Shown piece by piece: positions 38,705-48,313 of a stretch of DNA of 64,000 bases. A model generated the notes under the pieces. That model made no database searches and had not been told where the DNA came from. It saw only the letters and a list, made by a program, of their open reading frames with translations. Both the position numbers and the translations under genes were made by a program. The stretch is taken from NCBI RefSeq assembly GCF_000321025.1, contig NZ_HE610718.1, forward strand, positions 463,286 to 527,285. The letters run 5' to 3'. The stretch's first letter is position 1, and the number at the start of each line of letters is the position of its first letter. Source of the DNA: Peptoniphilus senegalensis JC140. GTDB lineage: Bacteria > Bacillota > Clostridia > Tissierellales > Peptoniphilaceae.

Positions 38705-39583
38705 ATGAAAAATAATAAAATTGAAGATTTTATAGAAAATTATGAATTAGATGAAAAATATCAAAATAGAATACCAAATCCCCACTTCTTTTACTCTGGC
38801 GACGAAATTCTAAGAGAAGCAACCTCTGCAATCTTGGCTGGAAAAAATATCCTCTTAGTTGGCGACAAATCCACTGGAAAAAATGTATTGGCAGAAAATC
38901 TAGCCTACCTCTTCAAAAGACCTCTTTGGAATTTGTCCTTTCACATAAATATTGACAGCTCTGTACTAATTGGCGACGATACTCTTAAAAATGGAAATGT
39001 CATCTTTCGTGAAGGTCCTATTACAAAGGCTGCAAACTGCGGTGGTTTTGTAGTCCTAGATGAAATTAATATGGCAAAAAACGAAGCCATGGCAGTGCTG
39101 CACTCAATACTCGACTACAGAAGAATAATTGACATTCCAGGTTATGACATCATAAAACTTCATCCTGCAACAAGATTTATCGCCACAATGAACTATGGTT
39201 ATGAAGGAACAAGAGAATTAAACGAGGCTCTTCTTTCTCGTTTTGTAATTATAAAAATGCCCTTAATCTCTCGTGAGAGACTTGTTGAACTTATTAAAAA
39301 AGAATATCCAAAGATGAAGGATGAATATGTGGGAAATATTGCCTTTTTCTTTTACGATTTAAAACTAAAGGCAGATGCAGGAGAAATTTCAAGAAACGCA
39401 CCCGACCTTAGAGGAATTTTCGATGCAATTGATCTTGTTAAAGAAGATTTAAGTCTAAGTTCTGCTCTTGAACTTACAATTGCAAATAAACTATTTGATC
39501 CCTACGAAGAAGAAATTTTAAAGGACTTAATAAAAACTAGATTTGAAGATAATTTATTTTACCGAGATATTTTTACAGAGTGA
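38705..39583 (+). CDS. MoxR-family AAA+ ATPase
   Basis: 292 residues. Walker A-like GDKSTGKN at 53-60, Walker B VVLDE at 116-120, sensor I in FIATMNYGYEGTRELNEALLSRF and Arg finger nearby. The family (MoxR/CbbQ/NorQ type) works with a VWA-domain protein as a chaperone for complex activation; such a partner follows directly. The client is not evident from the neighbours. Confidence 0.9.
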   Translation: MKNNKIEDFIENYELDEKYQNRIPNPHFFYSGDEILREATSAILAGKNILLVGDKSTGKNVLAENLAYLFKRPLWNLSFHINIDSSVLIGDDTLKNGNVIFREGPITKAANCGGFVVLDEINMAKNEAMAVLHSILDYRRIIDIPGYDIIKLHPATRFIATMNYGYEGTRELNEALLSRFVIIKMPLISRERLVELIKKEYPKMKDEYVGNIAFFFYDLKLKADAGEISRNAPDLRGIFDAIDLVKEDLSLSSALELTIANKLFDPYEEEILKDLIKTRFEDNLFYRDIFTE

Positions 39584-39594
39584 TTTGATTTACT

Positions 39595-41286
39595 ATGACA
39601 AATAAAAATTCAAGAAAAGAAGAAAATCGAATAAAAAATATAATTTGGGATGGCTCCATGAACTATGACAGTGAACCCTTTATCACTGGCGAAGACATCT
39701 CTGGCAATCCCGACTTTTATATAAACTTAATCATAGGCCTTTCAGAAAAATATTTTGGAAGTGACAACTTGGAAAAACTATTTTCAAATTGGCAGTACAA
39801 TCTCCACAGGGATAAATTTGATTTGTTTACAATTTTTCTCCTTGAGGACTTTGCTTATAAAAAAGAAGTGGAGTCGAGAAAGGTTTTAAGTTCCCTAAGA
39901 AAAACCTATGCAGAAAAATTTTTGGAAGATAAATACGATTTGCAGAGGAAAAATTTGGCCTTAAAAGAAAATTTATTTTTTGAGATGCAAATTAAAAAAG
40001 TTCATAATATTTTGGGAAGAAGTTACAAGTTAAGTGATAGGCGAGAAGAAATTTTTGAAAATTTAAAACTTCAAAAAGACACTGACGCAAAAAATTTAGA
40101 AGATAGAATTTTAAGTATTTTTCGTGAAAATTTAGATTACAAAGAAAATGAAATTTTAAAATTTTCTCCCCTAAAAAATTTTACTCTCCTTAATAGCCTT
40201 GGCTTTGTAAAACTTGAAAGATCTAATAGTCCTAGTATCTTCGGCGATTTCAAAAGTAAAAAAACTTCTGGTATCACAGGTTTCTTCTATTCCCTTGCTC
40301 TAAAAAGGCGAAGAGAAAAAGAAAAATACATTGAAGACATCTTTGGCAAGTCAATTTATTCAGATGCAGAAATGAAAATAATTGACGAAAAATATTTAAA
40401 AGATGGTCACAAAAAATCAAAACTTCATTACACAAGGGGACTTCTTCACAAAAATATTGATGAAGAAAATTTTGATGATGAATCCATAAATAGAAAGCTC
40501 TTAAAATTTAAGGAAAATAAAAATTTTTATAATGCACAGATTAAAAGTCTATCCAAAAAAATTAGGCTGGCACTTTCATCTCACTCTGGCATAGAAGAAG
40601 TGAAAACATCTAGTGGCAAGTTAATTTCACGTCTCTCCTACAAGTCAATGATTTCTGACAAGGTAAATATTTTTTCCAAGAAAATTTTAAATCTCCATTC
40701 ATACTTAAAGGTGGATTTAGTCCTCGATGCCTCTGCCTCACTATTGGAGCTTGAAAGCGACATTGCCATCGAAGCATACATCGTCTCCAAGTCTCTTGAA
40801 AATAATGAAATATTAAATCGTGTGATTTCCTATGAGACTGTGGGCGACTACACAGTCATCACAATATTAAAAGATTACGAAGAAAAGTGCGACTTTGAGA
40901 AAATTTTTAGGTACAAGACTACTGGTTGGAACCGTGACGGACTTTTTTATCGCGCCTACCAACAATTAATAGAAAAAGAAAATGAAAACCACCTTTTAAT
41001 TACCTTGACAGATGCCTTTCCTCGCGACATAAAACCCCTTCAAGCAAAAACATTTTGGAGTGTAAAAAATTATTCAGAAGAGACATCTTTAAGGGATACT
41101 AAAATAGAATTAGACAAGTTGAAAAAGTTGGGAATTCACACATCAGCAATTTTAAATAGTGACAAAATCGAAAATGCAAAATTTTTATTTGGCAAAAACT
41201 ACATAAAAATAGAAAGTGTAAAGGAAATTGCAAATGTCGCTGGTCGCTTTATCCAAAAAGAAATTGCAAATATTGAAAGACAATAA
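39595..41286 (+). CDS. VWA-domain partner of the MoxR ATPase
   Basis: 563 residues. A long charged, helical N-terminal part (to about residue 370) precedes a von Willebrand A domain with MIDAS DASAS in LDASASLLELESDI, then TGWNRDGLFYRAY (conserved Thr/Asp region) and ITLTDAFPRD. Resembles CobT/NorD-type partners. It follows the ATPase gene by 11 nt, so the two form one unit. Likely cytoplasmic; no signal peptide. Confidence 0.83.
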   Translation: MTNKNSRKEENRIKNIIWDGSMNYDSEPFITGEDISGNPDFYINLIIGLSEKYFGSDNLEKLFSNWQYNLHRDKFDLFTIFLLEDFAYKKEVESRKVLSSLRKTYAEKFLEDKYDLQRKNLALKENLFFEMQIKKVHNILGRSYKLSDRREEIFENLKLQKDTDAKNLEDRILSIFRENLDYKENEILKFSPLKNFTLLNSLGFVKLERSNSPSIFGDFKSKKTSGITGFFYSLALKRRREKEKYIEDIFGKSIYSDAEMKIIDEKYLKDGHKKSKLHYTRGLLHKNIDEENFDDESINRKLLKFKENKNFYNAQIKSLSKKIRLALSSHSGIEEVKTSSGKLISRLSYKSMISDKVNIFSKKILNLHSYLKVDLVLDASASLLELESDIAIEAYIVSKSLENNEILNRVISYETVGDYTVITILKDYEEKCDFEKIFRYKTTGWNRDGLFYRAYQQLIEKENENHLLITLTDAFPRDIKPLQAKTFWSVKNYSEETSLRDTKIELDKLKKLGIHTSAILNSDKIENAKFLFGKNYIKIESVKEIANVAGRFIQKEIANIERQ

Positions 41287-41306
41287 AAAAGGACGCCCAA
41301 GCGTCC
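41285..41306 (-). terminator. Terminator of the hpf gene
   Basis: On the minus strand, GGACGC-TTGG-GCGTCC followed by TTTTTT. It also faces the end of the convergent VWA gene. Confidence 0.88.
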
Positions 41307-41320
41307 CCATAAAATTTATT

Positions 41321-41842
41321 TTAAACTTCGATTTTTCCGTAATTACCATCTTTTCTCTTGTAAACAATAGCTACAGCTTCTGTATCTGCGTCTAAGAATA
41401 CAAAGAAATTGTGATTAAGAAGTTCCATTTGAAGGATTGCTTCTTCTTCATTCATTGGATTAAGTTCGAAAGACTTTCTCTTAACGATTTTCTTTTCCGA
41501 ATCTTCCTTTTCTTTTTCAACAATTTCATCGAACCTAATAGTTTCGTTGTTTTGGTATCTTCTCTTTAATTTAGTCTTGTGTTTTCTAATTTGTCTAGCA
41601 AGTGCATCCACAGCGTTGTCCATTGAAGAGTACATATCGTCTGTAGTTTCTTCTGCTCTAATAATTGTCTTTGGTAAAAATATTGTAACTTCCACTGTTT
41701 GTTCTTCTCTTACAGTAGAGAATACAACCCTTGCTTCAGCTTCTTCAGAAAAGTATTTATCCAATTTGGAGAACTTCTTTTCTGCCACGTCCTTCAAAGA
41801 TTCTGTAAGTTCAATGTTTTTTCCAACAAAGTTCAATAACAT
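41321..41842 (-). CDS. hpf: Ribosome hibernation promoting factor, long form
   Basis: 173 residues. The N-terminal S30AE domain (FVGKNIELTESLKDVAEKKFSKLDKYF) binds the decoding centre; an acidic linker leads to the C-terminal dimer domain (FELNPMNEEEAILQMELLNHNFFVF, then AIVYKRKDGNYGKIE) that joins two 70S into 100S. Long HPF is usual in Firmicutes. AGGAGAGTG precedes ATG 41842; GTG three codons upstream is inside that site. Confidence 0.95.
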   Translation of the reverse strand: MLLNFVGKNIELTESLKDVAEKKFSKLDKYFSEEAEARVVFSTVREEQTVEVTIFLPKTIIRAEETTDDMYSSMDNAVDALARQIRKHKTKLKRRYQNNETIRFDEIVEKEKEDSEKKIVKRKSFELNPMNEEEAILQMELLNHNFFVFLDADTEAVAIVYKRKDGNYGKIEV

Positions 41843-41988
41843 AAATGTCACTCTCCTTTTCTTTTTTATTATTTACCCAATTTTTAAAATTTATATCAAC
41901 GCTTTCATAAATTATCAAAATGTACTTTTATCTTCATTATTGATATAATTGTCTTACATGTTAAGATAAAAATAGATTGGATGATTAC

Positions 41989-42882
41989 ATGGCAATAAAA
42001 AATAAAATTGATTACAAATATAGAATAGGAATGCGTGCTATTAAGACGGCTCTGGCTGTTGTTATTGGGCTTTATATATCCTACCTCTTCAATTTAAACT
42101 CTCCAATTTTTGTTTCCATCGCTGCCGTCTCTTCAATGAAACCATCAATGTCTGAATCTTTAAGCGACATGAAGAAGAGACTCTTTACTTGCATCTTTGG
42201 AGTAATTCTTGGTTATCTAAGCTCTATAATATCTGTTCCCGATTTTGTGGATCCATTAATCGCAGGCGTGGGGATTTTAATAACAATTTATATACTTTCA
42301 GTTGTAAAAATGCGTGATATGGCACAACTTTCATGTATAGTATTTGTTGCAAGTTTTTGCTCAAATTCAGACAAAGCCTTTTACGCTGTAAATAGAATTC
42401 TCGGCACAATCGTAGGAGTAGTTGTAGGCGTCCTAGTAAATTATTTCATATCTTCTCCAAATATCTGGGAGGATTTTATCTTAGTTTCAAAAAAATGCTA
42501 CCAATCTGCAAATAGAGTTTTAAGAGAAATAATTTATGACAAGAGGGCAAACTTATCTGACTTTAATTCCAATTTATCTAGTGCAAATACCCTCTACAAA
42601 CTTTTAGAAAAGGAAGTTAAAACTCCTTTTCACCATGACCATACTATAGAGAGGGAGACAAAAATTGTATCTCTATTGGAAAGCATATCTGTCAGGCTAG
42701 AAGTTATAAACAACATGAATGCAAATTATTTAAGCGACAAAGTTTCAGCAGAAGTGAAAAGTCGCTATGATTTAGATGAACCAACTTCTCACAATTTAAC
42801 TGAAGTGGACAGCGTCTACAATTATCACATTGAATATATTCTGAGATACATGGACGAACTAAAAGAATTAGTTGAAGAGTAG
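41989..42882 (+). CDS. FUSC/aromatic acid exporter-like membrane protein
   Basis: About 297 residues. Four to six N-terminal membrane segments (ALAVVIGLYISYLFNLNSPIFVSIAA, then FGVILGYLSSII, then VVGVLVNYFI) are followed by a cytosolic helical domain. The pattern IGMRAIKTALAVVIGLY and PSMSESLSDMKKRLFTCIFG matches the ArAE/DUF939 group. Substrate unknown. An extended -10 (TGATATAAT) lies about 35 nt upstream. The start may instead be TTG 41977. Confidence 0.83.
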   Translation: MAIKNKIDYKYRIGMRAIKTALAVVIGLYISYLFNLNSPIFVSIAAVSSMKPSMSESLSDMKKRLFTCIFGVILGYLSSIISVPDFVDPLIAGVGILITIYILSVVKMRDMAQLSCIVFVASFCSNSDKAFYAVNRILGTIVGVVVGVLVNYFISSPNIWEDFILVSKKCYQSANRVLREIIYDKRANLSDFNSNLSSANTLYKLLEKEVKTPFHHDHTIERETKIVSLLESISVRLEVINNMNANYLSDKVSAEVKSRYDLDEPTSHNLTEVDSVYNYHIEYILRYMDELKELVEE

Positions 42883-42890
42883 GTGAAAAG

Positions 42891-44639
42891 ATGAAATTAA
42901 ATAAAAGAGAAATATATGAAATAGGAAAAAAAATCTTGAAAGAGTCAACTATTGGCTTTGAAAACTTTTTAAAGGAAATTGAGTTTGCTCCCATTACAAA
43001 AAATCCTTATGTAATGATAAGAGATAATGATGAACTGTCAGCCTTTATGCTCTTTGACTTTAAGGAGTATGAGGCTAGTGCGAAGAGAATCCTAAAAAAA
43101 ATGTTAGATGAAATTGAAGTTCCAGAAGAAAATCATAATTATCTTATAAAAGTTTTTAGAGACTCCTATGTGTCACTTTTTAGAATAAAAGAAAAAGATG
43201 ACCATTTTTCCTTTTACGATGTACTTTTAAATGAATATATAGAAGTAGAAAATTACACACCAATTAATCTGACTTCCAAATCAGAATTTGGTCTCTACAG
43301 AATTTTTGGCGATGAAAAAAGAAAATCAATACTTCAAGTTATTCAAATTATGGACGAGGAAGTCTTTTTTAGTTTTTCAGAAAATATTATTAATCTAATT
43401 TATCACATAGAAGAAAATTTTGGCCCCGTAAAGGTAAATAAAGAATTTTTAAAAAGAGAATTTTTAAATATAATCGCCATATTTGGCGTGACTTTAGAAT
43501 CTATAAATAAAGATTTTCTCCATCCCAATGAAGACTTTGAAGATTTAGATGGTCTAGAAGATTTTGCTTACTTGCTAAGCTCCTTTTATGAAGAGGACTT
43601 TCTAATACCCCAAGATCCAAAGTTATTTCAAAAAATTTTCCCTGGCGAAGATGTAGAATTTATAATGGGATTTTTCTTCTCTTTATTCTCAAAGTTAAAT
43701 CAATGTATAAGCTCTAGTGACGATGAAAAAGAAAAAACTTTCAAAGATTATGATTTAAACTACAAGGAAATGATTAAAGACCTTTGCGAATCTGGAGACT
43801 TCTTGTCAAGAGAAGATTTAACAAAATCAATAGACTTTTTGCTTGTATTTTATGGCCAGCTTCAAATCATGGGCAGAGGCGTAAAAAATATTTTAAAAGA
43901 TCTGGGAGATATAAAGAAGAATATATTTTATTATATGGAGCTTTTGAAAAACAGTGAAAGTGGCTTTTACTCTGACGACAACATTCTAGATATACTTTAT
44001 GACAACAAAAAAGCAGTATTTGGCAACAACTTTATAGAAAATTTTGATAGCTTTATAACTTTCCTAGACATGAATTATGTTAATTTGTTAAAATCAGGCG
44101 ACCTTTCTCCAGCGATGCTAAAAGAATTTTCATCTACCATAAATCTAAAACCAATAAAAGATGTAAAAACCTTAAAAAATAAACACCTTCCATTGATTGA
44201 GCTTTACCTAAACTTTATGCTCAAAAAATATTTGACTTTAATAAGTGGAGATTACTTCCCACAAGAACTCTACCTAACAGATTATGCCGATGAGTATCAA
44301 GCTCTTGATGACACAACAAAACTCTCCATTTGGATTGAATCCTTGACTAATAAAAAGTTCCTAGAAGCATCCTTTGGCATAAACTATGAAAAATATAGTG
44401 GCTTTGTAAGAGAGCTTTTGCAAAATTTAAAAGAGAAAAAGGAAATAAAAAATATAGACTTTGCAGAAGATGAAATGGCCCTATTAAATATCTTAAAAGA
44501 TTTGGAAGTAATAAAAATAAAGGAAATAGATAAAACAATAAAACTTACAAAATTTGGCAAAGACATCTACAATTACTTTACCACAGAAGAAATAAGTTCC
44601 AACAACATTATAAAAGTTAACTTTAAGGATGAAAAATAA
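42891..44639 (+). CDS. Large hypothetical protein, 582 aa
   Basis: A soluble, acidic, mainly helical protein with no membrane segment, no nucleotide-binding motif and no family that I recognise. The C-terminal 90 residues look like a winged helix (DEMALLNILKDLEVIKIKEIDKTIKLTKFGKDIY). It lies 8 nt after the FUSC-like gene behind AGGTG and ends at a terminator, so the pair forms one unit. It is probably cytoplasmic. Confidence 0.7.
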   Translation: MKLNKREIYEIGKKILKESTIGFENFLKEIEFAPITKNPYVMIRDNDELSAFMLFDFKEYEASAKRILKKMLDEIEVPEENHNYLIKVFRDSYVSLFRIKEKDDHFSFYDVLLNEYIEVENYTPINLTSKSEFGLYRIFGDEKRKSILQVIQIMDEEVFFSFSENIINLIYHIEENFGPVKVNKEFLKREFLNIIAIFGVTLESINKDFLHPNEDFEDLDGLEDFAYLLSSFYEEDFLIPQDPKLFQKIFPGEDVEFIMGFFFSLFSKLNQCISSSDDEKEKTFKDYDLNYKEMIKDLCESGDFLSREDLTKSIDFLLVFYGQLQIMGRGVKNILKDLGDIKKNIFYYMELLKNSESGFYSDDNILDILYDNKKAVFGNNFIENFDSFITFLDMNYVNLLKSGDLSPAMLKEFSSTINLKPIKDVKTLKNKHLPLIELYLNFMLKKYLTLISGDYFPQELYLTDYADEYQALDDTTKLSIWIESLTNKKFLEASFGINYEKYSGFVRELLQNLKEKKEIKNIDFAEDEMALLNILKDLEVIKIKEIDKTIKLTKFGKDIYNYFTTEEISSNNIIKVNFKDEK

Positions 44640-44654
44640 ATATAAACAAATCCT

Positions 44655-44690
44655 GAGCTTGTCCTCTATAATATGGCAAGCTCTTTTTTT
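44655..44690 (+). terminator. Terminator after the 582-aa gene
   Basis: GAGCTTG and CAAGCTC pair, followed by seven T. Confidence 0.8.
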
Positions 44691-44805
44691 GTAAAATTTT
44701 TTAAAAAATAAATTGAAACTTAGTCAACTTTCATTTTATCTGCTATTGCTGTGGTATAATAAAGACAAATAATAGTATTATTATATAATTTAAAAGGAGG
44801 ATACT

Positions 44806-46113
44806 ATGGAAAAGAAAAAATATAACTCAAAGGATGTTGCAATTTTTATTTTTTATGCACTTTTTGGTATTTTTATGTTCTTTGTGCCTGTTACAATTGG
44901 CGGAGCAAAGAGTATACCAATTGACCACATAACAACACTTGTGAAAAAACTTCCAAATTATAACCTGATTTTTGGCGTTTTTATGGTACTTGCTGGTATA
45001 GCCTATGCAATAAAAACTAAATCTTGGCAAAAAAGTAAACTACACTCAGTATTCTTTGCAATTAAACTTGTAGCTTTAGTATTTGTTTTTATGTTTGTAA
45101 CTAATAAAGGCCCTGCAAGAATATTTGATGGTGATATGCTTCCACTTATTTGGAATGGAATCATGGTATCTGTAGCTACAATCGTACCTATTGGTTCAGT
45201 TTTCTTAGCATTCTTAACTGGCTTTGGACTAATGGAATTTATTGGTGTATTTATGGAACCAGTAATGAGACCAGTATTTAAAACTCCAGGTAGGTCAGCA
45301 GTAGATGCCGTTGCATCATTCGTAGGTTCATATTCCCTTGCACTTTTAATTACAAATAGAGTTTACTTGGAAGACACTTACACAAAGAAGGAAGCAGCAA
45401 TTATAGCAACAGGTTTCTCAACAGTATCTGCAACATTTATGATTATAGTTGCAAAAACTTTGGGCTTGTTAGACTACTGGCTAGCATACTTCTGGATTAC
45501 ACTTTTTGTAACATTTATAGTAACAGCAATTACAGCAAGAATTTTCCCACTAAATAAAAAACCACAAGAATATTATTCTGGAAAAGAATATATACCTGAA
45601 GAAAAGAAAAAAGTTACTTTTGGCGAAGCCCTAGATGCAGGAATGGAAGCTTACAAAAATTCTGGCTCCTTAGCGCTTGTTATAAAAGATAACTTTATAG
45701 ACGGATTTAAAATGGCACTTAACATTGCCCCATCACTTCTTGGCGTAGGTATGATAGGACTTTTACTTGCAGAATACACTCCAATCTTCGACATCATTGG
45801 ATATATTTTCTATCCATTCACACTTTTAACTAGAGTAGAAGAGCCACTTATGGTTGCTCAAGCACTTGGCATGAGTATAGCAGAAATGCTTTTACCAGCT
45901 CCAGTTGTAGCAGGTGCAGGTCTTGGACTAATAGCTAAAATGCTAGTAGCTGTAGTATCTGTATCAGAAATACTATTCTTCTCAGCATCAATCCCAGTAA
46001 TGATGGGAACAGAAATACCTCTAAAATTCTCAGATTATATTATAATTTGGATTGAAAGAGTTATATTAAGTATAGTAATCACTATGCCAATACTTTATAT
46101 ATTCTTTAGATAA
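44806..46113 (+). CDS. YjiH-family nucleoside-recognition (Gate) membrane protein
   Basis: 435 residues with about 10 hydrophobic segments. It matches the YjiH/nucleoside recognition (Gate domain) family: FALFGIFMFFVPVTIGG-type start (YALFGIFMFFVPVTIGG), GRSAVDAVASFVGSYSLALLITNRVYL, TGFSTVSATFMIIVAKTLGLLDYWL and the late EPLMVAQALGMSIAEMLLPAPV. Substrate is unknown. AAAGGAGG precedes the ATG; a -10 (TATAAT) lies at about 44756. Ends at its own terminator (46137-46170). Confidence 0.87.
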   Translation: MEKKKYNSKDVAIFIFYALFGIFMFFVPVTIGGAKSIPIDHITTLVKKLPNYNLIFGVFMVLAGIAYAIKTKSWQKSKLHSVFFAIKLVALVFVFMFVTNKGPARIFDGDMLPLIWNGIMVSVATIVPIGSVFLAFLTGFGLMEFIGVFMEPVMRPVFKTPGRSAVDAVASFVGSYSLALLITNRVYLEDTYTKKEAAIIATGFSTVSATFMIIVAKTLGLLDYWLAYFWITLFVTFIVTAITARIFPLNKKPQEYYSGKEYIPEEKKKVTFGEALDAGMEAYKNSGSLALVIKDNFIDGFKMALNIAPSLLGVGMIGLLLAEYTPIFDIIGYIFYPFTLLTRVEEPLMVAQALGMSIAEMLLPAPVVAGAGLGLIAKMLVAVVSVSEILFFSASIPVMMGTEIPLKFSDYIIIWIERVILSIVITMPILYIFFR

Positions 46114-46136
46114 GTTAAAATAATTTAATAATTTTT

Positions 46137-46170
46137 AAAAACCAGGCTCTCTTAATTTGCCTGGTTTTTT
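46137..46170 (+). terminator. Terminator after the YjiH-family gene
   Basis: AAAACCAGGC and GCCTGGTTTT pair, followed by T. The ISL3 remnant starts 3 nt later. Confidence 0.87.
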
Positions 46171-46172
46171 AC

Positions 46173-46620
46173 GGCTCTATGTCAAATATTGGGGAGACTC
46201 GTTAACTCGAGTCTCTCTTTTCATTTAAAAATCAATACTTATGTACTATTAGAATATCAAAACTAAAATAACTAAAAAAACACTAAAGATAGTGTTAGGA
46301 GAAACATTATACCTATTAGCAATAGAAGAGCTAGAATGAAGTTCATTAAATTCAGTACAATAGCAAAACAAGCCTATTAGTCATAGTATGACCCTTAGCA
46401 ATAAAATTAAGTTCTCTTTCAAAACGACAACCACAAGATTTACAATCATACCTAGTCTTCTTTAAGTGAATAAGGCATTTCTTACCATGAATATAAGTAT
46501 CCTTAATCTTTTGAATTCTATGATCATGAACCCAAATTCTTTTAGAAGCACAATGAGGACAAGTATCCATCTTTTTAACAGAAGCATGAACATAAACAAA
46601 GTCATTATCCTAATCATAGC
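46173..46620 (-). mobile_element. ISL3-family remnant, copy A
   Basis: Starts with the terminal repeat GGCTCTATGTCAAATATT, then a GAGACTCG/CGAGTCTC hairpin. Identical to the start of copy B (47789). It holds only the N-terminal part of a transposase gene; the other terminal repeat is missing, so it cannot transpose. Confidence 0.85.
46352..46570 (-). pseudogene. Truncated ISL3 transposase (N-terminal zinc finger)
   Basis: 72 residues with the zf-ISL3 pattern: CPHCASKRIWVHDHRIQKI, then YDCKSCGCRFERE (two CxxC pairs), ending after TNRLVLLLY. A full ISL3 transposase has about 430 residues, so HTH and DDE parts are gone. The stop is followed by degenerate sequence. Confidence 0.85.
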
Positions 46621-46642
46621 TATCAATTTTTAAAAGAGAAAA

Positions 46643-46686
46643 ACTTTGTTTCCTTATCTGAACTACTTTGTTTCCTTATCTGAACT
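46643..46686 (+). repeat. Perfect 22-bp tandem duplication
   Basis: ACTTTGTTTCCTTATCTGAA plus CT occurs twice in direct succession (46643-46664 and 46665-46686), at the junction of IS copy A and the relaxase remnant. Confidence 0.9.
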
Positions 46687-47102
46687 AAAAGAAAGTATAG
46701 TTGCTTTAAGAGATAAAAATTACAAGAACACAAGACCTATTAAAGATGCCGAAAAGAAAATAGATGATAGAGTACAGCCTATCGACCTTGCAGAAAAATA
46801 CTTGAGGTATAAGGTTAATTACAAAACCTATACTAAGCTAAAGAAAAACAAACAAGATACTTTCTACAATGAACGTACCGCAGAGTTTATATTATTTGAA
46901 AGTACCAAGAAATATTTGAAAGGGCATTTAGGAGAAAGTAAGATCTTATCTATCAGTAAATGGAAATCAGAATTAGCATCCAGATGACCTATATTCTCAA
47001 ATCATAGAGCTACAAAAAGAAGTTGAACAAGCTAAAAGTGTCAGGAACTGTATAGAGAAATTGCAACAAAAACAGAGAACTAACACAGGTAAAGAGGAAT
47101 GA
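46650..47102 (+). pseudogene. Relaxase/mobilization protein, C-terminal remnant
   Basis: The readable tail of a MobA/Rlx-type relaxase of conjugative elements: IKDAEKKIDDRVQPIDLAEKYLRYK, KKYLKGHLGESKILSISKWKSEL, a frameshift near 46983, then DDLYSQIIELQKEVEQAKSV and a stop at 47102. The N-terminal catalytic part is absent. It marks a former ICE or mobilizable element. No start codon of its own is likely. Confidence 0.72.
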
Positions 47103-47133
47103 ATTAGAACTATAAAATCAAGTTGAAAAGTGG

Positions 47134-47139
47134 TATAAT
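47134..47139 (+). promoter_or_regulatory. Extended -10 promoter of the yjdF unit
   Basis: TGG-TATAAT at 47131-47139, about 60 nt upstream of the riboswitch core. No good -35. Confidence 0.5.
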
Positions 47140-47198
47140 AAATAAAAATTTAGTTCAAAGATAAAAACGCAATATACATTCATGTAAAATGTATTAGA

Positions 47199-47299
47199 AC
47201 TGGTAGGTAGCCCAGTCGTCTAAGTAATTATTCCCTTAGGTAAGTAACCTTCCCCTCCGGGTTGTCCATTCTTTGATAAAGCATTAAGGAGGGTCTGTT
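47199..47299 (+). ncRNA. yjdF riboswitch (azaaromatic-responsive leader)
   Basis: A G/C-rich leader unlike its surroundings, directly before a yjdF homologue. ACTGG/CCAGT makes a hairpin around TAGGTAG; CCCTTAGGTAAGTAACCTTC and CCCCTCCGGG follow. GGAGGG at 47288-47293 is the ribosome binding site and can pair with CCCTCC at about 47252-47257, a direct route to translational control. The yjdF motif is known to bind azaaromatic compounds. I recognise it by layout and by the gene it precedes. Confidence 0.75.
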
Positions 47300-47715
47300 A
47301 TGGAAAAAATAACAGGGCAATTAACGGTTTTTTTGATGATCCTTTTTGGGTAGGTGTTTTTGAGCGTATAGAAGGAAATAAATTATCGGTATGCAGAGTG
47401 GTGTTTGGAGCAGAACCTAAAGATTATGAAGTATACGATTTTATTTTAAAAAATTATAGTAATTTAAAATTTAGTTCAAGCATAGAAGTTGAGGTTAAAA
47501 AAGAAAATGCTAATCCTAAAAGATTGCAAAGAGAGGCAAGAAAACAAAGCAAACAAGTAGGGATAGGTACAAAATCTCAATTGGCATTGCAACGACAAAG
47601 AGAAGAAATGAAATTGGAAAGAAAAACCCAAAGTAGGCAAAGAAGAGAGTTGGATAAACAAAGAAAATTTGAATTAAAACAAGAAAAACGCAAACAAAAA
47701 CACAGGGGCAAATAG
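47300..47715 (+). pseudogene. yjdF: yjdF (DUF2992), frameshifted in a T7 run
   Basis: The start MEKITGQLTVF is in a different frame from the rest, GVFERIEGNKLSVCRVVFGA and AEPKDYEVYDFILKNY, through NPKRLQREARKQ and IGTKSQLAL to the basic coiled-coil end QKHRGK. One T is missing from the run at 47328-47334 (seven T; eight restores frame). The protein would be about 138 residues, of unknown function but always tied to the yjdF riboswitch. It may be broken, phase-variable, or hit by a sequencing error. Confidence 0.85.
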
Positions 47716-47788
47716 TAATGAGCTATTTGTACCAGAGGATTACCGCTAATCGCCAAAACAGTAAATCAAAAAAATTTTACTGTTTTTT

Positions 47789-48288
47789 GGCTCTATGTCA
47801 AATATTGGGGAGACTCGTTAACTCGAGTCTCTCTTTTCATTTAAAAATCAATACTTATGCGCTATAGAATATCAAATCTAAAATAACAAAAAACAACCAA
47901 AAATGAACATAGAAAACAAAACCCCTAAGAGTTTTGTGAAATTTTCCCATTTTCCTATCACTACTTCCATGCAAACATAATTCTTTTTCTAGACAAATTA
48001 AAATTTTTCATACCAACACAATTCCTCTTTGAATATGAGTATCCTTAATCTTTTGAATTCTATGATCGTGAACCCAAATCTTTTTAGAACCACAGTGGGG
48101 ACAAGTATTCATATTTTTGACAGAAGCATGAATATCAACAAATTCATGTTATTATTATCTTGCACTTATATGCACCTCCTTGCTTTATTGTTGGTATTTC
48201 AAGTTTAGGACTAAATGCGTATAAGTGCAATTTTTTTACATAAAAATATCTGTTAGAGGTTTACTACCCCAACAGATATTATAGAGCC
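47789..48288 (-). mobile_element. ISL3-family remnant, copy B (both ends present, 500 bp)
   Basis: Terminal repeats GGCTCTATGTCAAATATTGG at 47789 and its inverted partner AACAGATATTATAGAGCC ending at 48288. In between lies a decayed transposase start (CPHCGSKKIWVHDHRIQKI on the minus strand, then frameshifts). It is internally deleted and non-autonomous; an active relative could still move it. Confidence 0.8.
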
Positions 48289-48313
48289 TAATTTTTAACG
48301 AATTATTTTATAT

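Noticed and set aside
41547-41948. 133-codon plus-strand frame opposite hpf
   Set aside because: Antisense of a well-supported hpf gene; hydrophobic shadow product.
46173-47833. Hairpin GAGACTCG/CGAGTCTC near IS ends as a host terminator
   Set aside because: It occurs identically in both IS copies, so it belongs to the element, where it probably blocks read-through transcription into the transposase.
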